IMG/VR virus record: IMGVR_UViG_3300020438_003185
Location: 1 to 64,000 of that record
Strand: one strand, 5' to 3'
Length of the DNA: 64,000 nucleotides
Source of the DNA: a virus
The translations under genes were made by a program, and so were the position numbers. The notes under the pieces were generated by a model. It made no database searches, was not told where the DNA came from, and worked only from the letters and a program-made list of their open reading frames with translations. This document shows, piece after piece, positions 38,901 to 46,569 of the stretch (position 1 is its first letter; each line of letters begins with the position of its first letter).

Positions 38901-41900
38901 TTAGATGAGTCTTGGTAATAACGTTCATTATATATTTCCTTCAAGTCTGTAAATAATTGTTCATTTGTTCTTTCGATTTCAGAAGGAGTTGAGCCATATA
39001 CTCTATGAACTTGTTTTTTAAATATAAAATCTGGATCTTCAAGTTGAGCCTCTGACCAATCAGGACCAGCTGGTATATTAGTACCAAGTACTCCTTCGCA
39101 TATTATAATTTCTACATTAAAACGTATAGGAGGGTCGGAAAAGTATCTAAACATAAGATCTTTTTTCTCTATAACTGGCAATAAGTCATCAGGTATTGTA
39201 CTTCTGTTACGCCCCGAAAAGCTTCTAGGAAACGGAGAGCAAGGAATAAACTCATCAGTAAATACAAACAAAACTATATTAACTGGTTCTGGTTCAGCTG
39301 TTTCAAACGTTCTATTCCATTTAGCTCCCGGCGCTCCAGCAACTACAATCTCCTTACCATTATGTTTTGATATTGAAACTGAATGCCCTAACTCTCTACC
39401 CTTTTGTCCGACAGACCAAAATCTTTGGTATCCCGTTCCAAGAACTGTGTCAAACCTTCCTCCCGGCTCTCTATATTTTATTTCAATTGGTTCTTCTCTA
39501 TATGAATCCACCAAATAACCACTTGGTAAGGATAAATGTGACTCAAAGGACCAGCTAGATTGATCAGGCTGATCAGTCCAATCATTTCCGGTAGGAGCAG
39601 GATTTCTTCTGTATATGAAAACACTACCAGCATTAGGAACAAGAGAACCGTCATGTTCTACTAAATCATAATTAGGAACACCAACAGCCATTAAGTCGTC
39701 TACTACATCTACAGAATATCCAAACTTATCATTCAATGCTCTATCTGGATCTGGAGGAACAATTTTAATACCAGAATAATCTACTTCATCATTAGTCCCA
39801 TATCCCCATTCTGATATTTCTCTAGGTACATCTAATACTCCATCATCTCCAGTTTTAGCAGTTATAAATAAGCTGTAAGGACCGCCGGGGATAAGGTTTG
39901 TGTATTTTCTAACACCGTAATAATTATTATCATAACCACTACTAATAGTGTTAAATGCTGTTACATTAGGGTTGTTGTATACACGCTTAGGTCTAATCAC
40001 TCCACCGTTTACACAGTCTTGAGAGTACCACAGCGTATCGTGAGTAATAATGTCTGGTTCATCACAACCTTTATTGTTATCACATGATGAGTGACACATT
40101 GTGATAACGCCTCTAATTTCATCATCAGCTTCTAACGAAAGCAAATCATTATCTGCTAATACAATCTCACTTCCAGTATTTTGATCGTTCCAATTAAATG
40201 TCTGTAAATAATTTTCCCAGCCAAGTTGACCCACATTTAACGTGTGCAAAGACATCTGCCCACTAGATGTTACTATGCTAGGATCATACGCATTAACATA
40301 TAAATTAAATGTAGCATCAACAATTTCACCACCATACTCTGTTTCAATTCTGTCAATTTCTACATATAGATTGAATTTTTCTTTTTTACTTTTCGTCCTT
40401 CTTTGTGATGGACCAATACTTCCAGTACTTGCGTAACGACTGCCACCTCCAAACAAGTAAAGGTTACAATCTTGATTAAGTTGATTAGATTCATTTCCAG
40501 TAGAATCTATTCCACGTAAGAAAAAGTCTAGTTCTGATTCTGAATGATCATGATAAAATCTATCTTTGTTTAATAAAAATAGTGTACATCCCGTATCTTT
40601 ATAAAACGTAGGCGGCGGCGGCGGCGGTATAGTGGTAGATGTGGTTGCGTTTACCGATGGATCTGGTAAGCTGTATTCAATTGGGAACACTCCCTCTGGT
40701 GGAGTTGGCACAACTGTTTGCAAAATACCATCAACAAACGAAGATCTAGAAGCACCGAGTGTAACTCTTATATCATCTAGGTATATAGAATAATCTGGAT
40801 CTGATGGGTCGTCGTTATTATACGAACCTGTTCTCATGTCTGGGCAAATTTTAAACTCAGGATATATTGTGCTATAATTTCTTTCAAGAGCTTGTGACAA
40901 CAAGTAGTCTGGTTCTACAAGACTCTCTATGTCGGGCCACCCAAAATATGTTCCTTCACCAACGATAGCTCCATCTAATATAATATATACTTTATCTTCA
41001 GTAGCTGAAATTGCTACATGATGCCACTTATCATAATCAACAACTATGGGGGATACTATACGATGAGCGCGACATGTTTCCTCTAAATAATTATTAGAAA
41101 AATCATCATCTGTTCTTAAAGGAGCTTCTGGAAAAGTGCTAAAATAATCGAATGTAAACGAGTGCGTGTGCGATGGTACATAAGGTCCAGTAAATTCGAT
41201 AGCATTAAGATTAGAAGAGTCTGTAGCATTGTAATTAATTGAAAAACTCATGCCAGTTTCTATGGTATTAAAACCAATATTGTCTGCTCTATATCCAGTA
41301 CTATAGGACTGTTGATCTCTCAGTGTATACCAACGCTCTCGGGAGGATGATTTTTGATCACTTGAGTACAGGGCAGCACCAGCTGCACCAAACGTGTTGT
41401 AATTTCTACCAAAAATAGCTGAAGTAAACCAGTTTGTATTAGGTGCTGGTTTTGAAACTAATGATGATGGGTCTGGTATACGTAGGAAAAATTCTATAGT
41501 CCATTTAGAAGTCCAAAGTTTTGGATCTAAAGCTAAGGTCTTAAAGTTTGCTCCATAACGTGTTTGCGCTTCCCCTATGGTGGCGGCTGTTTGATCAAAC
41601 ACCCTAAGAGACCGTGTACCAAAATTACGATACAGATCACTAGTTGGTAATTTCTTTAAATAAGTTAATCCAGCAGCAGCAGCAAACCCTCCTCTAGTCA
41701 TGTTGCTACTACCATTATTTTTGCCACTAAGATCTCTTGATCCGGCATTAGCGTCTTCAAAATCAAGTAGCAAATTTACATAACTGCCAAGGTCATCTGT
41801 CTCTACTTCAGACGAGCCAAACAAAACAGGGTCGCTATTAAAAATAGCATTATCTTGTTGCTGCGGCGCACCAAAGAAACCTCCATTATTAGAACTAGAA

Positions 41901-44900
41901 TTTCCAAACCAAGACATAATTCCAATAGTATGTAAATTAAATTGTTCTGGGGGTTCTACTTTAATTCCAGTGACTGAATGAAAATACAAACCAAGGTGTG
42001 GATCTGGTAGATCATAATCATGGAAATCAGTTGAGTAAGTAGCTGAAGTATAAAGTGGTGGCCCGAAATAACCTACTCCACTTGAATCTATTTTTGTCCA
42101 AGGAAGACCAGCAGTATGTAAAGAAAGACCACTGGAAGGGGTATCAATTATTCCTTTCTCAGAGACAGAAAGATTCATCTGTCCAAAAGATATAGCTTCG
42201 CTAGTAACGTGAAGGTTAAAGTCGTCTATATAAGTAACGTCTTTTAGATGAAGAGCGTTTTCTAATCTTACGTGAGATGAGTGAATTCTAATTTTAGAGT
42301 CGTAAGACCCAGAAGGATATGCTAAGTCATATTGAACAAACATATCATTCATATCTTTAGAAGATAAATAGTGACCTCTTTGTTTTAAAATTTGTTGTCT
42401 ATCAAAATTAGCCCAAGGTTCTGTCTCAGTGTCTCTATAGCTATCTATAGTAAACTCACTAATTATTTTTTGCCAACAATCTCTTGGTCCAATATAATGT
42501 ATGTCCCTATTAAGCAGACCCCAATTCTCGCTGTCAAACAAGTCTGTTTCTTTTGTCTTGGTATACAAACTAACAATAAGTCTTGGTCCCACTTTTCCAT
42601 CGGGCCACGTAATGTCATTAGTTGTTTCATGCTCAACAACCGTGTCTACCGCAATGGCATCTTTTGCAAAATTGTAGCCATTTGGCAAGGCTTTAGAAAT
42701 TCTTGGAGCTACTGACAACATCTTGTCTGAAGTGTCTGAGAGATGCATTCTGAACATATCGTTTTCAAGCTGGGTATGATATGCTAGTCCAGACGTAACA
42801 ATATCGTTTGGAAGGGCGAGCTGAGTATTATCCTCGTAGCTGCCACCGTCAGTCTTGAAATTGTGAACAATATAATCGTTTCCTATTTTCCTTGTAAGCG
42901 TGTCATAATCTGGGCCAAATTCACAATATTTAAATGCTCCTATGTGCCACTTGTTAGAATCTTCATCTACAAAATCCCACAATTTATATCTATCATTTTT
43001 ATATGATTCGCCATCATTCCAGAACTTAGATCTAAAAGAATCAAAGAATCTTTCAGCTGTGGTTTGTTGTTTAGACGCATCTGCAACATCTCCATTTACT
43101 AATATAGATCCGTAAGTAATATCTTCAGAAACACCTACGTCTGTAACAAACGCATTCATACCAATGCCAGATCCGTATGAATGACCAAGTATTAAATCAC
43201 TGTCTCCACTAGCCATTGTAAATGGTTGTGAAGAACTTCTAAGTATATCAAAACTTCCACTGTTTATAATTTCATTATCTGTGTATAACCTTAAACGTTT
43301 AGAATCATTGTCATTATAAGTAAGCAATACTGGTACTGGGTATTGATAGTCTGTATAAGTTAATGTATCTTTAACTTCTATATTATTACCATTAATATCT
43401 CTAGCGTAACCAACAATATGACCATCTTTATAACCAATTGCTAGTTCTAAATCTTTTCCAGAATCCCACTTAGATAAAATAACACCATTATTAAACAAGT
43501 TATAATCAGCGCCGCTAACGTCAACGTCTGGGGAAAATCTTGTGAATAAAGAAAAACCGCCAGAGCATTCTATGTTACCAAAATTAACATTGGCATTAGA
43601 CTGTTTGACTCTTAAAGCGTTTTCAAAAGAGTCAGTTATCTTTCCATGTAATTCGTGACCAGAAGATGTCCAATCAATAGTAGTGTACGATCTTTCTTGA
43701 GAAGAGAACAGGTGGTCTGTTCTGAATCTAAAACCTACACTGTTAATAATATTATTAGAAAGCAGGCCATTAAATATTCCACTATTTGTTGTAGAACTAT
43801 CATCAGGATATATAGTATTATCTTCTGTATTTCTAAAGGTATAGTAACCATTAATGAAAGGTTTTTCCAACTGCGGATTATAAAAGCTTTCATCAAAAGC
43901 GGGAGGATCAAACGGTCCTGATCTAGACACGCCATCTACACCTCTCCACCTCTTGGAATAATTAGTTTTGATTGTGTCAGGTGTTTTAAATCCATGAGGT
44001 ATATTCTCAATTAAAGACAAAGGCTTTGAGCCTACAACAGCGTTTAACTTATGATCATACTCTCCCATAGCAGCTGCAAATAATCCATTGGACCTTCTAG
44101 AGATTTCTATACCTCCGTGTCCAAAGGTGTGTAACTGCATAGCTGCGGAAGGTCTATACTTTATTATCAGTTCTGCTTTTGCTATAACAGCGCCAACAGG
44201 AAGGGGATAAATATCAAGATGTAAAGCCTCGAAGAATGGAGATATATTATATGTATCTGGAGTTCCTAGCTCATTAAGCTTAGGACTAATTTGCAAAGGA
44301 ACGATGTATTGACTGTACTCTGTACTGTCTACCATAGAAGGTGTTCTAACTTCATCTCCATTTTCGTCTTCACCAATTTTGAGTACTGAAGCTGTAATTA
44401 AATGATGATCACCTCCGGGGTTGTTAGCAACTAATCTGTTTTCAAAATATTCATCTCTAGAAGATATAGCTTCAGAAGATCTAGCTAGATAATTTGAATT
44501 ATCAAAACCAGAAGAAACTGGTATAGTACCAACGCCAGTGGTAGAATTTTGCAAGAAACCATCAACAGCAGACGTAACGTTGAAAAGACCGTCATCGCAA
44601 TATCCTACAACGTCCAAAGTAAAATCTCTTGTAGAAGTAGAAGATTTTTTAGCTAGAACTTTTAACTCTATAGATTCTATTGTATAGAATTCTTGTTCTA
44701 CCTTTTCAACACTAGACTTAGCAAGATCTAAATTACTATCTAGTCTGAGCTTCCCAATACTGAATGCGCCACCTGATTTTTGCACAACTCTTGTAGATGG
44801 TTGATGAGAATATACAATTTGTAACTTACCAGAATCTGCAATTGGAGATGTCGAAATAAGCTCTATGGACCTAAAGCTAACAAAATCATTAAGCGATTTA

Positions 44901-46564
44901 CTCAGTTGTTCTAAATCTTCTTTTACATTATTGTAATAAACTTTGCCATTATGAGCTGAAGATTTCCAAACACTATTAACTTCTGGAAGTATACCATTGC
45001 TAAATTCGTTAGGAAGAATTTTAGAAGGATACAACTTTCTTTCAAGAGATAAGCCTTCTTTAATAGACTCGGCGTGTAGATTAAAATAATTTTCTGAGAG
45101 ACGACCATTAATTGAACCGCTTGCTGCAATCTCTATATTTGAAATTCTAATAGAAGCGTTGGGCGTAAACTCAAACCCTTGACTCTGAGCAGATATTGGA
45201 GCGCCATCCAGAGCTAAGTAATCATTGTTTCCTCCAATCAACTCGTTAATTTCACATTGATTTTCATATGCCTTTTTGTCAAATTCTACACTAAATGGGT
45301 CATGACTACAAGTAGCTTTGAAATCCATATTCAAAGTGTATCCACTATTTTCTTCAAATATAGGACATAGTTCATCCCAGTTATGCCTGTTCGCATTGTT
45401 GTATTCTGGCTCTGTTACATATGTTGCAAAATTATATTTTTCGTTTTGTTGATCAAAGTCTCCATCGCCTGTCAATGTGATGTCTTTGTATTTTGCAATT
45501 AAATTACCGGAGGGATCTTCCCATCTAATGTTATGTATTTTAAATTCTGGAGCATCTTCTGATTCAAAAACCGCCATAGGAGCTGACGCTCTAATGAACA
45601 AAAAGTTTTCTATAGGTTTAATTGCTGGCGGTGTTAATTCACACTTATATGTAAAGTCGCCATCAGAATAAATAGATGATGGTTGGATAAAAGTATTTTG
45701 TTCGTCGTTTATCCTAATGCTTGTTTTATTATTTTTAGTATAATTGCCTGTAAATAATCCCTCATCAACACTCTTGTATAGACCACTAGGAGACAAATTT
45801 TTATCAACAAAGCCAACATTATTTTTAAACGTCACTATGTCTCGTATAGGATAGAATTTTTGAGTAGCTGTAAAATTTTCTAACTTATTAATCTGATCAG
45901 TATGTCCACCTATTTTATCTGTATATGTATTATTTACTTTAGTTTTTATCTTTATATTTGCAAACAAAGATATTGGCACAGGCATACAATAATTTTCTGT
46001 ACATAATTTCCAGAATCTTATACCGCCATTTTTAATCCTTACTGTGGACTTACTGCTTTCTACAATACCACCTGTTTCTACAGCGCCAAAGTTAGCAACA
46101 ACGGTTGGCTGTGAAGCTATGTATCCTTGACCTTCCCAAGATATGAATGCAGGCACAGCAGTGCTATTACTAAGATTCGAGCCGCCAAGACCTGCTAATA
46201 AACCACCAATTATGCTGCTGCCAATAATTCTTGAAGTTGTAGCTTCTGTATCATTTATACTAAGCTTACCTTTGGATTTAAAACTAATACCATTTACAGC
46301 GTTGACAGGCTCTAAATGTGAAGATCCAAAATTATTGTTTGACTGTTGGTTATTAACAGAATTGGAAAACCCAACATTAACAAGAACAGACATCAAAGAT
46401 CTTATCTTTGATTTAGATTTTAAGTCAGACTTATGCCTGAACTCAAGAGTGGCATTGGAGGCGGTCGCTTCTTTAGTGTTTCTAACGTGACCTATGTTTA
46501 ACCCAACTTGCAGTTTGCTAGAACCTCTGCTAACACTTCGTTGAGTACTTACGAAACATTCCAT
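32993..46564 (-). CDS. Giant 4523-aa tail/adhesin protein (LamG- and FG-GAP-like)
   Basis: A single uninterrupted 13.6-kb frame. Visible parts: a beta-rich N-terminus; a ConA-like segment near 1000-1150 (GGFSLFTRFSPD, VILSKWDSGKDLELAIGY); a clear LamG domain near 1590-1940 (LLLDFEDANAGS, WTIEFFLRIPD, KWHHVAISATEDKVYIILDG, YLDDIRVTLG); a PPPPPP linker near 1980. Seven FG-GAP-type blades follow, at about 2275, 2391, 2715, 2865, 4078, 4171 and 4275 (for example DRFGHDVAISEDGSALVIGS). A VFVDTSLS-like MIDAS sequence (FFVDTSLS, near 2550) and a Cys-rich patch near 3170-3220 lie between. Short 'FNLHTxG' motifs recur. Encoded directly after the tape measure, it is probably the central tip or side fibre for host binding. 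No enzyme active site was recognised. Confidence 0.8.
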   Translation of the reverse strand: MECFVSTQRSVSRGSSKLQVGLNIGHVRNTKEATASNATLEFRHKSDLKSKSKIRSLMSVLVNVGFSNSVNNQQSNNNFGSSHLEPVNAVNGISFKSKGKLSINDTEATTSRIIGSSIIGGLLAGLGGSNLSNSTAVPAFISWEGQGYIASQPTVVANFGAVETGGIVESSKSTVRIKNGGIRFWKLCTENYCMPVPISLFANIKIKTKVNNTYTDKIGGHTDQINKLENFTATQKFYPIRDIVTFKNNVGFVDKNLSPSGLYKSVDEGLFTGNYTKNNKTSIRINDEQNTFIQPSSIYSDGDFTYKCELTPPAIKPIENFLFIRASAPMAVFESEDAPEFKIHNIRWEDPSGNLIAKYKDITLTGDGDFDQQNEKYNFATYVTEPEYNNANRHNWDELCPIFEENSGYTLNMDFKATCSHDPFSVEFDKKAYENQCEINELIGGNNDYLALDGAPISAQSQGFEFTPNASIRISNIEIAASGSINGRLSENYFNLHAESIKEGLSLERKLYPSKILPNEFSNGILPEVNSVWKSSAHNGKVYYNNVKEDLEQLSKSLNDFVSFRSIELISTSPIADSGKLQIVYSHQPSTRVVQKSGGAFSIGKLRLDSNLDLAKSSVEKVEQEFYTIESIELKVLAKKSSTSTRDFTLDVVGYCDDGLFNVTSAVDGFLQNSTTGVGTIPVSSGFDNSNYLARSSEAISSRDEYFENRLVANNPGGDHHLITASVLKIGEDENGDEVRTPSMVDSTEYSQYIVPLQISPKLNELGTPDTYNISPFFEALHLDIYPLPVGAVIAKAELIIKYRPSAAMQLHTFGHGGIEISRRSNGLFAAAMGEYDHKLNAVVGSKPLSLIENIPHGFKTPDTIKTNYSKRWRGVDGVSRSGPFDPPAFDESFYNPQLEKPFINGYYTFRNTEDNTIYPDDSSTTNSGIFNGLLSNNIINSVGFRFRTDHLFSSQERSYTTIDWTSSGHELHGKITDSFENALRVKQSNANVNFGNIECSGGFSLFTRFSPDVDVSGADYNLFNNGVILSKWDSGKDLELAIGYKDGHIVGYARDINGNNIEVKDTLTYTDYQYPVPVLLTYNDNDSKRLRLYTDNEIINSGSFDILRSSSQPFTMASGDSDLILGHSYGSGIGMNAFVTDVGVSEDITYGSILVNGDVADASKQQTTAERFFDSFRSKFWNDGESYKNDRYKLWDFVDEDSNKWHIGAFKYCEFGPDYDTLTRKIGNDYIVHNFKTDGGSYEDNTQLALPNDIVTSGLAYHTQLENDMFRMHLSDTSDKMLSVAPRISKALPNGYNFAKDAIAVDTVVEHETTNDITWPDGKVGPRLIVSLYTKTKETDLFDSENWGLLNRDIHYIGPRDCWQKIISEFTIDSYRDTETEPWANFDRQQILKQRGHYLSSKDMNDMFVQYDLAYPSGSYDSKIRIHSSHVRLENALHLKDVTYIDDFNLHVTSEAISFGQMNLSVSEKGIIDTPSSGLSLHTAGLPWTKIDSSGVGYFGPPLYTSATYSTDFHDYDLPDPHLGLYFHSVTGIKVEPPEQFNLHTIGIMSWFGNSSSNNGGFFGAPQQQDNAIFNSDPVLFGSSEVETDDLGSYVNLLLDFEDANAGSRDLSGKNNGSSNMTRGGFAAAAGLTYLKKLPTSDLYRNFGTRSLRVFDQTAATIGEAQTRYGANFKTLALDPKLWTSKWTIEFFLRIPDPSSLVSKPAPNTNWFTSAIFGRNYNTFGAAGAALYSSDQKSSSRERWYTLRDQQSYSTGYRADNIGFNTIETGMSFSINYNATDSSNLNAIEFTGPYVPSHTHSFTFDYFSTFPEAPLRTDDDFSNNYLEETCRAHRIVSPIVVDYDKWHHVAISATEDKVYIILDGAIVGEGTYFGWPDIESLVEPDYLLSQALERNYSTIYPEFKICPDMRTGSYNNDDPSDPDYSIYLDDIRVTLGASRSSFVDGILQTVVPTPPEGVFPIEYSLPDPSVNATTSTTIPPPPPPTFYKDTGCTLFLLNKDRFYHDHSESELDFFLRGIDSTGNESNQLNQDCNLYLFGGGSRYASTGSIGPSQRRTKSKKEKFNLYVEIDRIETEYGGEIVDATFNLYVNAYDPSIVTSSGQMSLHTLNVGQLGWENYLQTFNWNDQNTGSEIVLADNDLLSLEADDEIRGVITMCHSSCDNNKGCDEPDIITHDTLWYSQDCVNGGVIRPKRVYNNPNVTAFNTISSGYDNNYYGVRKYTNLIPGGPYSLFITAKTGDDGVLDVPREISEWGYGTNDEVDYSGIKIVPPDPDRALNDKFGYSVDVVDDLMAVGVPNYDLVEHDGSLVPNAGSVFIYRRNPAPTGNDWTDQPDQSSWSFESHLSLPSGYLVDSYREEPIEIKYREPGGRFDTVLGTGYQRFWSVGQKGRELGHSVSISKHNGKEIVVAGAPGAKWNRTFETAEPEPVNIVLFVFTDEFIPCSPFPRSFSGRNRSTIPDDLLPVIEKKDLMFRYFSDPPIRFNVEIIICEGVLGTNIPAGPDWSEAQLEDPDFIFKKQVHRVYGSTPSEIERTNEQLFTDLKEIYNERYYQDSSKQNSNQPAIVGFFVDTSLSYGTRAVGSTNNTSIEGDGGLERFMSWVSQEAYDNGLVNHLNQPARPSIVTSIGGNDGRDDTTDSDDDGGRFENKEVWFSQAISLLDSTLNINRLIETLDFKLFAGSNFGTFNPSTPGFNIAPPSGGAVFVFEKFDDGWKTIQRIDSPTTSSAVAVDRFGHDVAISEDGSALVIGSPYMSSQVRVYEQSYGYGSFNYFYDYFGNWVQRVGISDVLELREAKTSYLFKKRTAINATGRRQAAVEVYDNLSPSGQYTYRLAYNDVYTGYSLSTEINDSQINPNHSWNWLTSKYMPNPRLGYSVDLNEDGTLLAIGSPTDSIGATDAGLLWYKPGRMASDPQQWFSNVNAGAVRVLQARKYFEHDKVMQFGAWGNLHRSIEKSKYLLTDKDLTIEDADNHLDRYYDELFKATYGSERYVESGFEDPEIPPEVGLLFIITPEIDRLSKEYIDNIQNWLGLGDRHLVLVGDDPVFETDQYGRSGAYFNSNSIINRLLTNLDSRMRLYPAASRYESMVDQDTGIYYNNIPSFVPSNTTYTYVSGGNMRGSGVADIRLYDENIYRSYSCSKPKVDNILQGLDELASLIAAGKQQGYFELNNRCNHVIKHEGDLRAEWSDQCFDCRNNKVNFKVNLALVYGTHNLPETYNCGCCDDAIPCPEYPKKNYEPIPILAAAEKKIITKVIPATGPRYRQVKYISGYETVVDFPEFDDNNVHTEIEFGITHDSGNYTYLNYNEFGTESNSLFFDKDNPILEQNNKNALFMARSEILEETEDYNVEVQDTFPICVEEQLLNTTAKIVVMTTTEFESSRSLSSGGDTNVIFYMNLLDKTSNGNTRVAQLGGWTERTSFVDGYDESRLASTFQWVLNYEVFENVQMSQINQVASQFDVLWIANTDNIPSDQEAAQLKLWLNGAENRKIVITVGPRMSRDINENWDNSLGEEIFSRVAKLQTTLSKLGSNIRPLYLDSKHKYATLEDTGLPSLPLQSIPRGTGSRIDGLVINRFNTNFIEGKRGELSKLNSVSDVFVQKYLAVCFENNFAVNTLLYYDAKIVDKRTADTGTPFMRTGTARIDFPVEPEQTYRMFTTFSSERRSEERVLGVYVSNVNGAANIITTPLNNEMSELRDPLVYGGDSYITIDSKYSIGESQYRQGPQEEASTIDVWPIGNYGGINYTHHFDFTVPSGASGISVYIQGDNYGVETIDPESIFTQRLIGISGVKIGTITKTQQRPIYSTRTELVSEGTPASISTREVIQEISSDSSKYCPTDFCRSEEGFGTPGPELADGPVTAAQEIYYQRPFLTGAEKSRITVISDASLIQGSNVRLPDRENWINGDVISFLRSLYPADYRSEESDVYYEDEYGGTLRYESMLKIVSPEKTSPAKLMSSEINSGFNNLFGGYTQNSIKDPSRFGNDEASLTYPGRPWLAPLEPARANAPSYQTFKSPMPPIDDVAIENARLGRISAFSGDMVSMGTWCRFKVDIDGVTYEDNGYGEGRNSLMKTFGYDFLDFHEMQPHMSGYPGDLFGYKVKIHKGEVYVSAPFAAFSGQNITSWDEVVNNSPNTPLLNADLGSNGGAGSVYKFTRDYNQTNVTNLSVQTAWSCTRKFRPDTLNAGDQFGMSFDVDGDVLVISAPSHDGTANIVKTADVGASGEFVRKEFNDQFDITQIDKNDFAIGGSGNQGAVYTYENKISDWGSKRQDWVYIQKLIPQGYNSVNENDFFGRSIALDRNARSDQDYTLVVGSPSHSYGSGISSQILSSGGAVYNYDAMLRRQAPSFSHPDTNLAGRIFGSMNVQDHEKYLLFDFKNGTKTNNNLYQGGIVYANEKGEIFVEASGQDSNPKGYVSHRPFIEQIHGAYYFGTFLAGYNRLFISGKPPSTSSSMNLIKPSGIGNVYNDIELRLNTFGVLGIADNSGDDIFNLSISGSVMESINNSGDPLNMHVETSASGVDEMILHTKGHFQV

Positions 46565-46569
46565 ATTTA

